NCBI GenBank assembly: GCA_008711295.1
Contig: VUYV01000045.1
Location: 5,226,770 to 5,290,769, forward strand
Direction: 5' to 3'
Origin: Anarhynchus alexandrinus
Lineage: Eukaryota > Chordata > Aves > Charadriiformes > Charadriidae
Length of the DNA stretch: 64,000 bases
Position numbers and translations under genes: made by a program. Positions 47,901 through 61,208 of this stretch are shown piece after piece. The notes under the pieces were generated by a model, which worked only from the letters and a program-made list of their open reading frames with translations, had not been told where the DNA came from and ran no database searches. Every line of letters starts with the position of its first letter. Positions within the stretch are counted from its first letter, which is position 1.

Positions 47901-50900
47901 CTTTAACAGATATTTTTTATCTTCTAATCATATTGGAACATGTTTTGGCAGAATCTTTTAATATTTTTTTCCAAAACACAAGTGCTTATGAAGTTTTAAG
48001 TAGAACAGTCAGACCTGCATTTTGAATTGTAGAGGTGCAAGACCCAAGGAGCATAGGTTATTTTCATCTAAAGGTAAGATTTTTATTCTCCAGCTACAGG
48101 TCTACTGGTATCACTGTAGGTTTTTGGTAGCCTTTCTTTTATAGGCCTATTACACTCGGTTCTACTTTGATTTGTAACTATGCTAAAATTTTGATAAAAG
48201 AAATTACAGGAGACTATATCGGTCAGTATTTACAACATTATGAGGATAATTAAGAGTAATAGTAAAACATTCTACTTTTATGAATAACTGCTATCAATTT
48301 CAAGATGGTCTTAATACATTACAATTCAACCCACTTACATAAACTGAAATAAGCTTGGAGAGGATGAATCAAGAACTATTCATTATTTGCAACAAAACTT
48401 TAACTAGATTCTTACATTGTAAACATATTGAGATTGGTAGCCTCAGTAGACTACCACAAGGGAAACAGTATCTCACACACTGTTTGTATGATGCCAAGGG
48501 CACAGGTTGTGTCCAAGTACTCAGCAATTAAAGCACTCATATCTTAGTAAGATAACATTCCATTCCATCCAGTTTAATTTTACTTACATGTGCAGAAACA
48601 TACTTTCTAATTGATGAACGTATTTATTACTGAAGACTGAAAGAATAAAAATTATAATATTTATTATGGGCCATATCACCCCGGAAAGAGTTTTCTTTCA
48701 GATTGAAAAAAAATTCTGAATCAAAACAGTGATTGATTTTGGCTTGATCTCAGTCATCTGATCAGAGTGGACAGATTTCTGCAGTTTTTCTTTAATAGCT
48801 TCTTGTAACAATTCCTATTTTTTTCTACAAACATTTCCTTTGTTTGGCTCCTCTTTTGTCTCTTTAATTTGTTCCTCAGGGATGTGTACTCCCTCATTAG
48901 TCATGAAATATCATATCCTTTGGGCTATGTATTGCTCTTTGTTTTTCTTTTGTCACAGTACAGAAAACCAATGTGGTAATAAAATATCACAACCAGCATT
49001 CATCTTCAAAGCCTAGCTACTGTCTCTTTAAAGTAGGCGTCATTGGTATACAAACAAGCCTTACTTTAAATATACAGTGTGTGTTTCCTGACTTCACAGC
49101 ACTGCTTCCTAGGACAGTGCTACTCAACTGTTCTCTTTTCTCTGTGGTTTCCTATTAAGGTACCAATTAGCAACATAATAAAATCAGTAAATCGTAATAA
49201 GCTGAAAAAGCTGAATAAATAAATCACTGTATCTAAACAGAGTAGTCCACTACTTTTGCTGACACAAAAATGTAATTTATAAATTCCTTTTGATTTCATA
49301 TACTTTAGAATGATTTGCATCTGTTACTAAAATAAAATGTTCGCTTTCAAATTAAAATAAGGAATTTACTAAAGTTTGAAGATTAATAAGACACAAAACC
49401 TGTGAGCATAAGTTAAAAAACATAAGACTGTTTCTGGATTACATTTTGCTTAAGATGACACACTATTTGGCTAAGTTCTTGACTACAGCTATTAATTAAC
49501 GTATATTATTTTTTCAGGGTTGTAATATTAGCCTAGTATTGAAGTCAAATACTTTCTAGCACATATTTTATTTCTCTCCCTGCACAGGGTCAATTGGACA
49601 CTGAATAGTCTATTTCTGGTCACAAAACTCTTGGAAGAATAGTGTATTGGTGAAGCATCAGAGATGACTGCCTTTCAAATGAGTTTGAAGTAGATTGGGA
49701 CTGTATTGAATGACATTTGAATATACGTCCTGGACTTTGTTATTCTCAGTGTGTTGGTTAGTTGAGCGAGTCCCCTCAAACACCTTATTTTAATGTGGCA
49801 AGTCTTACCATTAATTAGAAACATTTGGATAACAGGTATTCCTTTGTGAAGGGACCAAGTTATCTGATTTACTGAAGACAATTATACTAACAGCAGCAGG
49901 TAGAATACAATCCTCCAGCCCTTACTTCACTTGCATGTGAAATGAGATTTCCACAAAAGCTTCCTGAGTAATATCACTGTGTATAAAGCTACTTACACAC
50001 ATGTGAGACCCATTTCTTTTCTAGATATTTCTACCCACTCAACAGCACAAATTTACTTTCATATTTAAAGGAAGATTTTTGCACTGTGAAAATCATCTGC
50101 AAACTGGTCTTACAAGAACCATTTATCTAGGTAGATGTTTTATTTTAAATTACAAAAATATTTGTTATATATTAAGAAAATTCAAAATCTATATGCAACT
50201 ACAGATGATTAATCAAATTATGGAAAATTATGGATTGCTAAAGGAAAAAAAAAGAAAGACCCCACAGCTGTTTTAGAGACCTATTCACTGCTGAGGCTTT
50301 AGAGAAAGCAAAACAACCTGAAAGCAGATTTGATTTTGTGTGTAGAATTGAAATCTAGTACAGCTTTGTTAAGAGATCCATTGAGGTATGTGACCATTTT
50401 GTCAAGCTACTTTTCCCCCTTTGAAAGTTAAGACATTTAAGCAGACAAATTTTGCCCAAACCTGGACTGATATATTTCAAAAGGCTGGGAAAAATACAGT
50501 GTTATTTTCTAATATCCAACAATAATCAAGGAAGTTATGGTAAATTTGCTCAAGTTTCACTGTGAATTTTGATGAATCACTTCAACAACTATAACAGCCA
50601 AGTTGAAAGCCGATGACGGAAAGTCACTCTATCTTGAAAACAGATGCTTTATCAAATACTGGGAAACGAGCATGATCAGTCAAAGTATTTTCAAGAAAAA
50701 GGAACAGGTAACCTTGCTCCCACTATGTTGTACTATGTTGTGAGGAATAACAGGAGCGGTAAGAGAATTAAAAAATATATTAAAACCCCAAAACAAAACA
50801 GGACTGCATCCATAAATGCCAATAACAGTTTCAGCTGCAATCTGAAGACCTCTTTGCAGTAAAACAAAATGACAATATCCAGGGAGTAACGATCCCTGGA

Positions 50901-53900
50901 TCATAACGAGTATGATTAAGGGCTATCACTCTGATGGTACTGGAAACCTTGTGATCTTAACAAACAACAGACAAAATTTTTCTGTAAGAGCATCACTCAT
51001 GTAATTGAGTGTGATAATTAGAAGATTGCACCAGAAATATCCAGTAAAATGCTTAAGGAAGTCACATTCAGAGATACTTTTTATGTCTATCATCTCCCAT
51101 CTTGTATAGTTCTTTATTTCTGCTCAATGAACTTAAGAAGATAATCTTCTTACTATGGCCATGTTGATTGACAGAGGATGCATTAAATTCCATACATCTT
51201 TAACTAGTGATGAACAAAACCAGATATATGATTCCTCAATTTATGCAACGAAGAGCTTACACTGTGTAAAATGTTTTGATTTATGTTGCTCAAATGGTCT
51301 CACTGAATAATTTCAGTAGGTTCCATTTCTTGATATTAGTGACCAGACTGTAGGCTTTAATTTGGAGGAAAAAACCAAATATCCTCTACACAACCCTGAT
51401 CTAGATCAACCACATATAGTGACAGGTATGGAGTAATCAATTTTTTTGTTTGCTTTCATTCATTAGAAAATGATTAATTGCGTTGTCATGTGACAGTAAA
51501 AGACTAGCGTGGCCTATGAGGTGCTACAGTCTCTCTGATCTTTCTAGTGCTGAGATGATTAAAAACCATGCCTGGAATTAAAGTGTTAATGACTATATGC
51601 TATTGCTACCTGGAAAGGATAAATAGAAGAGAATGATGTACTATTATGCATGAATGATCTGAAGGATGGCAGAGAAAGGAAAAATCAAAAGTATGGATCA
51701 AATAGGATCTCTTGGGAGCAAAAGCATTTCAGAAAAGCATGGTAAAAGCCACCCTTCCCCCCAACTTCAGGTTTAGTTCTGTATGTCTGCTGTCGATGGA
51801 TAGAAGGGTAGTGGATCATTAAGTCTATGAGATCAGGGAGATATATACCATCAGGGACAGCATTATTACGTGACACATTCACTTCCCAGATACAGCTTGA
51901 TAAATGAACATGAATAGTAGTGCTAGTGCCCAGCAATTCTCAGATGTGTTATCTAAAAGTTTTCTTTATCAAATAGTCACCAAATCAGTCAGAACAGATG
52001 ATGGTATATGTGCTCTAGTTTTGGAAAGAAATGAGGAAATTACAGAGGATTGATGATACAAAATAACCTTGGAAAAACATGATCACAAGCAGCTTTATTT
52101 TAAGTAAAGCAGCAAGCAAAACTAAATTTGTAACTACAGTTCAGATTTTGGAAGAGCAAACCTGAACAATTTTAAATAACAAGCTAGTGAAACCAGCTGG
52201 ACGAAGACACATAGATACTTGGGTATATAAAACATTTGGAATTTCTCCAAAACAAAGGTGGAAAACATGTCTGGAATAAGGGGCAAAAATTGTCTGAAAT
52301 CTGTATTCTAAAAAGGGAAATTGTAAGAAACAGTGCCAGCTATAATGCCTCAACAATTATGTTAAGAATATAAAGGAATTTTAAGGACTAGAGTAAGAAG
52401 GGAGTCATTTGCAAGAAAACCAATCACAGAAGTAAAATAAAAACTTCTGAAGAGAATTAGACTAAAATTCCAGATGTTATTCAGCCAAACAGATTAGAAA
52501 TAAATAACAAAATGAATTGGTCTAAAGTTAAGGTGGAGGAGAGAACCAACCTTAGCATGGTCTTCACTCTTGATCACCTTGTAGAACATGAAGATTTTTA
52601 GCAGAATAGTTCCCCATCTTTTCTGCAGTTAATTCTGAGAAAACTGGTCATTACTCAGTCGTTACAAGAGGCTTGGGGCATCACCACCTCCCTCCCAGCC
52701 CCCAGTCCTTGGAGCAGTGCCTTCATGTGTTTTTCAATGAAGTTTTGTAACTTCCCTTTACTCCTGTATGTCTTCTGTTAGTTTTGAAACTGAACTAATC
52801 TGCTAAAGGTGCTGTGGCTAACTGCATACCCAATAATTTAGACATTACTCATCTGAGTTTTCTACTGCGGATTTACAGTCTATAAATGTGGCTTCACTTG
52901 TAGTGTGTCAACGTTTGATTTGATGGGAAACCACTGGCTTGTATAAAGTAGACATACCACTAACCACCTGTTTTTTACTGCCTGGTGTCATAACACAGGA
53001 AATGACAAATTCAAAGAGAAGTACTGGAATGTCTTTCTGATAAAAGCCCACCTCGTCTGACCTTCTCATTGCACTGTCTTATCGCTCAATTTCATGAAAA
53101 TGCAATGCATATTGTAGACTTACAATAAAATTGAGCTTTGTTATGAAAATTTCCTATTTAATTATTGGTTGACTACAAATGAAAAAAAAAGGAAAAAAGC
53201 CAGATGTATGGGGAAACCATATTTTTCTGGTGTTATCTAGGTGTGATTAGATTAGTTGTAGTTTGCATGTCCCTTTGTTGTTTCTCTTTTATGAACATTT
53301 GTTGTCAGAGTTGCCTATTTTGCATGTCATGAATAAATGTGTTCATCTGAATTTTGCGCTTCACTTGACATAAATTAGGCATAAATTGAGGCAAATAGGT
53401 AACAGCAAGGCATTCCTTACCCAAGACTGTAGGAAGTGAGACAAACTTCACAGGTGTTCCACCTCCCTGGCATATTCTTAACTGTACTCTGTGGGTAACA
53501 GAGGTGGGTGGCTTTGCTCATAAATTCCAGAAGCCACAAGGAATGTGTCACAACCTTGTAATTTAGTATAATCTATTACCTGAGCTGATCTTGTCTGTAT
53601 GGCTGGTTCTGAAGTTGGCAGAAGCATAACTACCTTAGGTCTGGATACACCTTTCACACAGAAGTGCTGATGGCTGGTAAGTCATCTAAGTGGGTGTGAA
53701 AAAGACACCCGTTTGTTGCGAGTGGCATTCATTTCTTATACTGCTTTACTTTAAAATGCTGTTTCCTTTCACTGCAATTTGCTGGCCAAAACAGGATTCT
53801 GATGCTCTGAGGTGCTGCCTGCTTCTGCCTATAGCTACTGCTTCTCTGAGGGCACCTCTTTAATTGCTGCCCTATCCCTCTGTTCTAATTATCAGCTGCA

Positions 53901-53993
53901 GCTGCTAATTATTATTAGTCTTCTTCATTCCTTTACTCAAAGTGGGTGCTACTAGAATCACTGAATAGCTGATGAGATCATCCAATTAACATA
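44928..53993. other. Long stretch without a recognisable gene
   Basis: About 9 kb of AT-rich, single-copy-looking DNA. An A-rich tract with many AAAAAAC and CAAAA runs lies at 47165-47235, and T runs at 47405-47432. Only short chance frames are seen (the longest 83 codons, minus strand, 51685-51936). No mobile element, RNA gene or convincing exon is visible. Confidence 0.6.
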
Positions 53994-54041
53994 CTTTTAT
54001 TTATTTATATATTTACTTATTTATTTATATGTTTATTTAAA
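53994..54041 (+). repeat. Imperfect (TTTA)n microsatellite
   Basis: A run of TTTATTTATTTATATATTTA type units about 48 bp long. Together with the neighbouring GC/CA tract it makes a compound simple-repeat region. Confidence 0.88.
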
Positions 54042-54075
54042 ATAGACAAGAAAGGATGATTTAATCTCAGGGTAA

Positions 54076-54120
54076 GCGCACGCGTGTGCGCGCGCACACA
54101 CACAAACACACACACACACA
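54076..54120 (+). repeat. Alternating (GC/GT/CA)n tract, Z-DNA prone
   Basis: 54076-54104 alternates purine and pyrimidine without a break, first as GCGCACGCGTGTGCGCGCGC and then as CA. After a two-base interruption, CA units continue to 54120. CG-rich alternating DNA of this length is the classic Z-DNA-forming pattern. Confidence 0.9.
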
Positions 54121-54202
54121 AAGTGTGGTTTAATGATTTCTCCCACTGCCTTCCAAAAGATAGATAGGTTGCTGCTGTCTCATAACTCCTCTCCTGTTAC
54201 AG

Positions 54203-54393
54203 AGTGACATGATATGACCACTGAAAACAGTGCAGGAGCACAGAGGGCCACACAGGGGGTCATTGTAGCAGTACGGGGTCTAGACTGGCGGGCAAAGCTG
54301 GTGGAAACAGAGGGAGGGCATTTTCCTTTCCACCAGCAGTACCGGAACAGAGCTGTGCGCTCCTCCAGGACATGTCACAGTGCAATGGGAAAG
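54203..54393 (+). other. Best candidate exon (191 bp), possible first coding exon, unrecognised
   Basis: The acceptor CATAACTCCTCTCCTGTTACAG ends at 54202 and is among the strongest in the window. The donor is AAAG followed by GTGAGT at 54394. G+C is far above the flanks. An in-frame TGA at 54205-54207 is followed by ATG at 54214 and 60 open codons that end exactly at the donor in phase 0. The peptide starts MTTENSAGAQRATQGVIVAV and later has QQYRNRAVRSSRTCHSAMGK. It could be a coding exon with a short 5' UTR, or an exon of a long non-coding RNA. A later acceptor (TTTGTAACTTTTCTCAG, about 54726) would continue phase 0 for 15 codons to a stop. I recognise no domain. Confidence 0.25.
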
Positions 54394-57300
54394 GTGAGTC
54401 CTTGCTGGTCAGCAACATATGTTGCACAACCACTTTTGCAGAGTGAATGGAGTAACCGATGCAAGTACAGGCTTTTAAAAAAAATAAATATATATATTTT
54501 CTAACCATGTAATCACTTTCTTAGCAAGAAAATTGGAATTAAGTCATTTATGGTATGGATGAAGTTTAGTATTTACCATGAAATTACTTGGCACTGGAGG
54601 TGGAGTGTGGAACTAGTTGGACAAAACATGGATATACCTACTTCAGTTTAGATAAGAGGTTAACTCCTCATGTGTGACTGAAATTATAGGATCTGAAAAC
54701 ACCTTAGGTTTTGTAACTTTTCTCAGGAGCCTGTTTCTGTTTTCCCTGTGACATCAAATTTTTCCCTTCTTTGAAAGTCTGAGTTAGGGTCTGCGTAGGG
54801 GTATGTTAAAATCCACAACATGTTGCTTGTCTTCTAAAGCTGTTGGAAGGTCTTAGAAAAACAAGCCCCCAAAATTAATCTCTACATGCAGTGAGAACAT
54901 GTCTTTCTGGTAGAAATAGAAGTCTTAAAAAGCCCATGATGTAAAGAATTCCTTCTTCATCTATTCACCCTAATGTATATAACTACTATTATGCAAACTA
55001 TTTTTTAAAGATAAAGTGATATCTTCTCTGAGCATACCCAGGGCTGCAGTTAGAATATGTCACTTACTGTCATGTTAACCCAGTTGTTTGCAATAGGAAC
55101 CCTCTCTCCCATGTTATTGCTAGCTAAGAGCTGGTTTAAAATGAGGTTCTATTTGTAAAGTATTGTGCATCATCAAGTGGTATCATCATGTACTTTCTGC
55201 TGCTTGTTTAGGAATGCAAGTGATGATTAACTGAGGAAAAAATGAGCTGTTTGATGAGAAAACCAAAATAATTACACAAACTTTTAAAGTTTGCTCAGAA
55301 AGCTAATGAAGATTACTAAATGATGGCATGACAATTAGCTGTGACACCAATAAATCCAGTCACTTAAAAAGACAGCAACTAATAACTAAATGCATAATTA
55401 TTCCTATACTGTGCTTGTAGTAAACAAGCATATTTATTTTGCCAAGCTCTTGAATTGCAAGCTAGTGACAAAAATACTTGTCAACATCTCTTTTTTTTTT
55501 TCCTCTCCATCATATTCATTACTAAGAAGCATGTCTACCTCTGAATTACAGGTAATTTTTGAAATAACTTCTTTCATGAACTACACATTTTATTACTAGA
55601 GTGTGTTTTGGTTATGATATTGTGTTATTTCATTGCTAGAGAAAAACTGGTAGAGAAACATGGAGAACATTAGACATGACAAGTATGTCTTTTCTATCCA
55701 ATAAATATTTTCAAAGCCTATTTTGGTTGCCAATATTGAGAAAAAGAAGTGTCTGTTCCTTTCTACTTTTTCTCCCTCTAGCTTTCTCTGAAAACTGTGT
55801 AGATAATTAAAATTTGTTTTAGTCTGGAAACTTTAATTAACAATTGAGATTTTACAATAAATATACTCTACAAAAAACATATACACAGAGGCAGACCCAG
55901 ACCATTGAGAATTTCTCAGGTGGCTTTTTAGCTTTTCAAAAGCTTTTCAGCTTTCAAAAAGAGACAGTTTCACCAGTCAACACTATCTAGCTAGCATTTG
56001 TATTTTTTTTAGTTTGGGTTATAGTTTTATGGAATGACTCATAAATGTCCCTTTCCACTGGAGCCTCAATCAATCAACCTGTTAAAGGGAAAAATTTAGT
56101 TCAGAATGAATGTATAAGTACACATTGGTCAGGGGACAAACATTTTAGACAAGACAGAATTTTAAATTAGCATAACTTCTAATGTCTAGGGATTTGAATG
56201 CAGAGTGTCGTTTTGCCTAGTTTCTTCTCTTTTCAAAAGAGAAAACACTGTCCTGGTATTTTAGGTGATGGTGTGAGGACAAAGAAAATATCAACCCTCC
56301 ACCCTGGTCAAAATGGCAGATGCTCCCGAACTTTAGAGTGATAAGTGTTTATCTTCCACAGTGAGTGGTTTTAAGTTGCCAGAAGTAAAGTTGTGCCTAA
56401 GAGTGGCTGCTTTCACAAGAGTGGAGAAGATAACTTTTTGACGAATATAAGTCTGAAGAGCTATGAACCCACTCCAGTATTTCTTCGTTGCAACTCAGAG
56501 ACAGTGTTCCTGAGTGTAAGTGCACTTGCTTGAAAGAGAAAGCTTGACTCAGAGTCTATTTCTGGGTATATAACCTGGTTTAAAAGCAGATTCCATTAGA
56601 TGTAACCCAGCCTTCACTTCAGATAAACATCCCCATACACTACCTCACACCTACCAGCCTGAGTTCCCCTCACGTTAAGATAATTGCACTTCATGAATCA
56701 CCTTTCATAGTTGCCATCCTGATAAAGCTGTAGAAAAATGTTATTCCACAAAAATGGTTTTCTCTCTCATATAGAGCTGACAGGACACAATTCCAGCAGG
56801 GAAAGTGTTTGTCTGGCTGGCCTAATCCCAATTTGGAAAGAAATTAAATGGAGTGGTTGTGTCTGGTTGGGTGGCTGAGTCTTGGGAATGTGTATAAGGC
56901 CTGCATGCATCTTTTTCTTTTAACCTTCTTTGGTTAAAAGCAGGTTATTTCACGGAGAGATTGTGCAAGGATAAAGTCCAGTTTATGTGACATAAATGTG
57001 TGACAGAAATCCTTAAATTAAACACATATCTCGTCCTCTTATTCAGCTAAGCATAATTTTAAAGTTCCTTTTAACAACTAATCTACTGCAATTTAGTGTT
57101 ATAGGAAATCAAACAGATGCAGCTTTTGATAAATGTTCATTAAAAAATGGAGATAAAGGTCTGTGCTGCAACTGTTTTCTTGTAAAGTAGCCAAGAATTG
57201 TCTAATTTATAATAAATGTCTGTCTTCAGCTGAGTTTTGAAATATTAGTTTATAATAGTTTAATCTATTTCTAAAGGGGAAAAAATTACTCTTGGACTAA

Positions 57301-60300
57301 TGATATAATGGCTCAAAGACAACCTGGTCAGAGAAAATGAAGCATTATTTTAATGTTAATTTATACCTTTTTAAATAAATACAAAGTCTTTCACTGAGAT
57401 AAAGTAGCAAATGAAATAATCATGCTGGAACCATTCCTGGTTTTAAATACAGAATATTGATTTACATTGTCTTACTTTGCAATCAATCTTTAGCTATCTT
57501 TTTCTTAATCGTTTGAAGAAACTCCACAAAGAAATTATGTCCTTTAATCTCCATGTAAAGATATTAAACTGTATGTGATATGTCATATAAATTGCAAAGA
57601 TATAGAAAATTCTAAAAATAATACATTTAAATATTACTAGGTGGAAATACACATGGAGTGGAGGGATAAAATGACCGGAAGCTAAAAGTAAACTAATGTT
57701 TGTGACCCAAAATAAATTAAATACAAAATGACAGGTCATTTTACACTGTAAAAATTAAAGTTAGCTTTTAAAAAGTATTGTCATGAATATTAATACAAAA
57801 CAGGATTTCTAATTTTGACAGCTAAAGACTTTGCAGTCTGCAAAACTTCGTAGCATGCAGTTCATAGGCCTTTTTAATTCTGTCTCTACTAGGATTCCTT
57901 GCCTCTTCTCCTCTCCAAACACCTCTATGCGACTATTACCAGTTGATGGGGACATGACACCCTTGCAAGATGTAGCCCCATGACAGAATGGGGAATTGTA
58001 TGACTCAGAGCTCTAGAAAATTCATAATGATTTTATGCTCAGACATGAACATTTTTTTCCTGTGACTGTATTATCTTGAGGCTGGAAAAGAAGCTCAGAG
58101 TGCTGGCAGACAAAGTAATATAATATCTTCATGCTAAATGATGAAAGGAGGTTTGTATTTCCAGCTTCTTACCAACTCAAGTTGGTGGAATTTTACTGTT
58201 TTCATCTTTTCTCTTTCCTAGAGAATGGGGTATATAACCATCTTATTTCACACACAGGAAAACAGAAGCACAAGTTGACGTAAATTTAGGTGGAGACTAA
58301 GGCTTTTGTAACTTTTAACTCTGCATATGATTGCCTTTGCTATAACTATCAGCACAAAAACCAAAAAATAGAACTATAATAAATCAAGAAAAGAGCAAGT
58401 CTCACAGTCTTTGGCTTGAGCAGAACATCTCATGGGTATGTGGGCCTAAAGAATCTTGGCTTTTTTCAATAATGTAAGTGAGCTGTAAGATTAACAACTC
58501 TAGTGTGTGGGCATCATGAATTTAGAAACAGCTCATGGGAAATCAATAGAAGTCTTGATTTGATTTGCTGTTTTAACATAGTATACAAGACCAAAGACGC
58601 ATACCAAGGATAAGAGCTTAATCCAGCAGAAAACAACGTCTGCTGTAGGCATGTTATAAATGTTTGATATGCGCTCGGAGCTATGCAGCCGAGTACTCCA
58701 TCACAGCTAAGGCAGGAAGCAATCCTTGCTGCGTTTCTGTAGTCTCTAACGACTCAGCTGGAGACAAGAACAGGGTCTGAGTTTCAAAAGCTGGAGGCGA
58801 GGACAAGGACAGTTCAGGGAATGAAGTGATTTCATCCTGGGAAGATCAATTTGATTACTGCTCCCTCTGGTGATCTCCACCACACGACAACAAAATGCAC
58901 TGAATGGACTGAACTTCTGAATGGACTAATTCTTAAGACACAAATTATGCCTGGTGGAAAATGGGACCTTTTATCATGCCACAGATAGCTCTGGAGGAGG
59001 AATAGTTGCATGTCTTTTCTTTATATAATTACAAAGTTTCTAGTATTTACCTGTGTAGGAATTTCAGGAGCACCCCTCAAGCTCAATGTCAATAAAAATA
59101 TGCAGTAAAATGTCTGTTGATGGATTAATTCCGAGTAGTTAATCCCAAGTTCCTACACTGTAATAGATCTCCAAATAAGCTGCCCTGAAAACTAGGTAAG
59201 TTTCTCAGGAAAAGCTGGAAAGAACTTTGTGAAGGTATTTATATGTAGTCTGAGTTTCAGGTGCAATTAGACAAAAGAACAAAACCCCATCAGGCAGTGC
59301 AGAAATATTTCTTTTACGTTTAGACAGAGAGGAACGTGACCTGCAAAATTCAAACTGAATTTGGATTAAGAACAAAGATCTTCAGATTTTGAGGTATGAA
59401 GAAGAGGGATTTATGGTTTAATAGATATGCAAAACGGTCCAATTCTAAAGTTCCATTTTCCATTATGGATATTTTCAAAGCTTTAGCTCTACTTTTAATT
59501 AAGAATCTAAATCCTGCTGTTTCAAACTGATTGTTGCTTTACATTAGTTTGCCTTATTGGTATTACCACTTATGAAGAGTGGAATAAACAAACATTTTAA
59601 CTGCTGTGTACCAGGTGAGAAGTTCTATATTGAATTTATTTAACCTCTCCCGCTCTTATCCTTTCTTGTTTGAAACAGGATGTGATGGTTTATCTCTTTT
59701 AATTTTTATCTATTTCCTGTCCTCAAAGACTGTCCTGTTGCTCCTCTTCTTTTTCTTTTCTGTGTCTCTGGCCACCTGTTAATCATGTTTCATGCTACAG
59801 GAAATAATGAGATGCAGATAAACCTTCTGAATGGAGTTATTTTAAATGTCAGACTCTGGCAGAACTCATACAACTATGCCCAGCGTGTGTTACAGCCCCC
59901 CTTTATGGGTCAATTTGTTCAGAAACTTTAGGAAGGCATCCGTTACATCTTCACTGGGACAGAAGACAGGAAAGACTCCCAGTCTATCCTTCCTGGGCCT
60001 CACTTGTACTGTCTCCCAGGGCCCCCCACTTTATTTGTTCCCAGTTTTAACTCTCTGTCTTATAAATTAATATTTTTTTACTCTAAGGCAACTAATGCCT
60101 CAAATAAGTAAAATGTGACTGCAATGCCTTTCAAGACCCCATTATTCAGTTTGACATCTGAACATATACTGCCAAATTAATTTAAAAATATTCTAACCTA
60201 TGCTACAAAAAAAATAATAATATCCTTCTATTGGACAAGAGAGGATAACACATTGAATTTTCTCTTACGTGTATGATTTATTTGCTTTTTTAATGCTCCT

Positions 60301-61208
60301 TTTTCCCCACTAGCATGAACACAGGATTCCTCCACAATATCTGCATCCTTCCTCTGTTTCTGGGGGAGATTAATCCCCTCTGCTTATTATGAAGGGCTAG
60401 AGAAGAAGGAGAGAACCAAAGTTCCTTTTCCTCCACTCCCGCGGTGGGGTTTTTGCTGTTGTGCAAGTGTTGGGAATCCTTTACTGAGTTTTCCACACCA
60501 AGACATCTAAGGCTGAGAGGAAGAAGTTATTCTTTAAAAGATATTTTTCAAAGTCTCTCTTTTTCATTCCCCTCATCCAGTAGACGTTGGTTTACCTTAT
60601 ATAGCAGGCAAATTAACTTCCTCTTGAATTTCTCAGGTGTTACTACATTCCACTAATTTTTTCAAACAGTCTTTTCTTAATTTACTCTGGTTTTCATGTA
60701 AAGGTTGGGGGTGCATGTATTTATGTCAGCTGGATGCCTACTGAGTATGAAAGAGCTGCTGTGATTTCTGGTTATCAAACTTGCAAGTACAGGTCACATG
60801 ATTTCTGCCCAGCTGTGCAGAAAAAACAGAAGACAATCAGTTGAAGAGTTATTTCTCCTTTTCTGTGTCATCCAAGAAAATGTACAAGCTGCTTTGCAGT
60901 TTGCTGGATGAGTGCAGGCTGTCCTCAGATGTTTTATGGGAAAGAGTCACTTCATTCTATTGCTTTAACCTGCTCTGTAACCTCTTTGGAGACTCAGTAT
61001 ATCCTTGGCTAGATTTTAAAATACATCTGTAAACAGTCCTTTCATGAATTAATTCAAGAACCAGTTCAACAGTACTGTGATAATACAGATATAACAACAA
61101 AAAGCTCCTATCTACAAAAATTCCCATCAGAATTTTGAAACATTTTTGTCCCATGGTCACCCCTTCAGAGACAAGGAGAAAAAGTGAGTAGCACTATATA
61201 CAAAGTCA
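54394..61208. other. Long stretch without a recognisable gene
   Basis: About 6.8 kb of AT-rich DNA. The longest frames are 69-81 codons (for example 57494-57739 minus and 59846-60070 plus) and none is recognised. No simple repeat of note, CR1 or LTR is seen. Confidence 0.6.
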
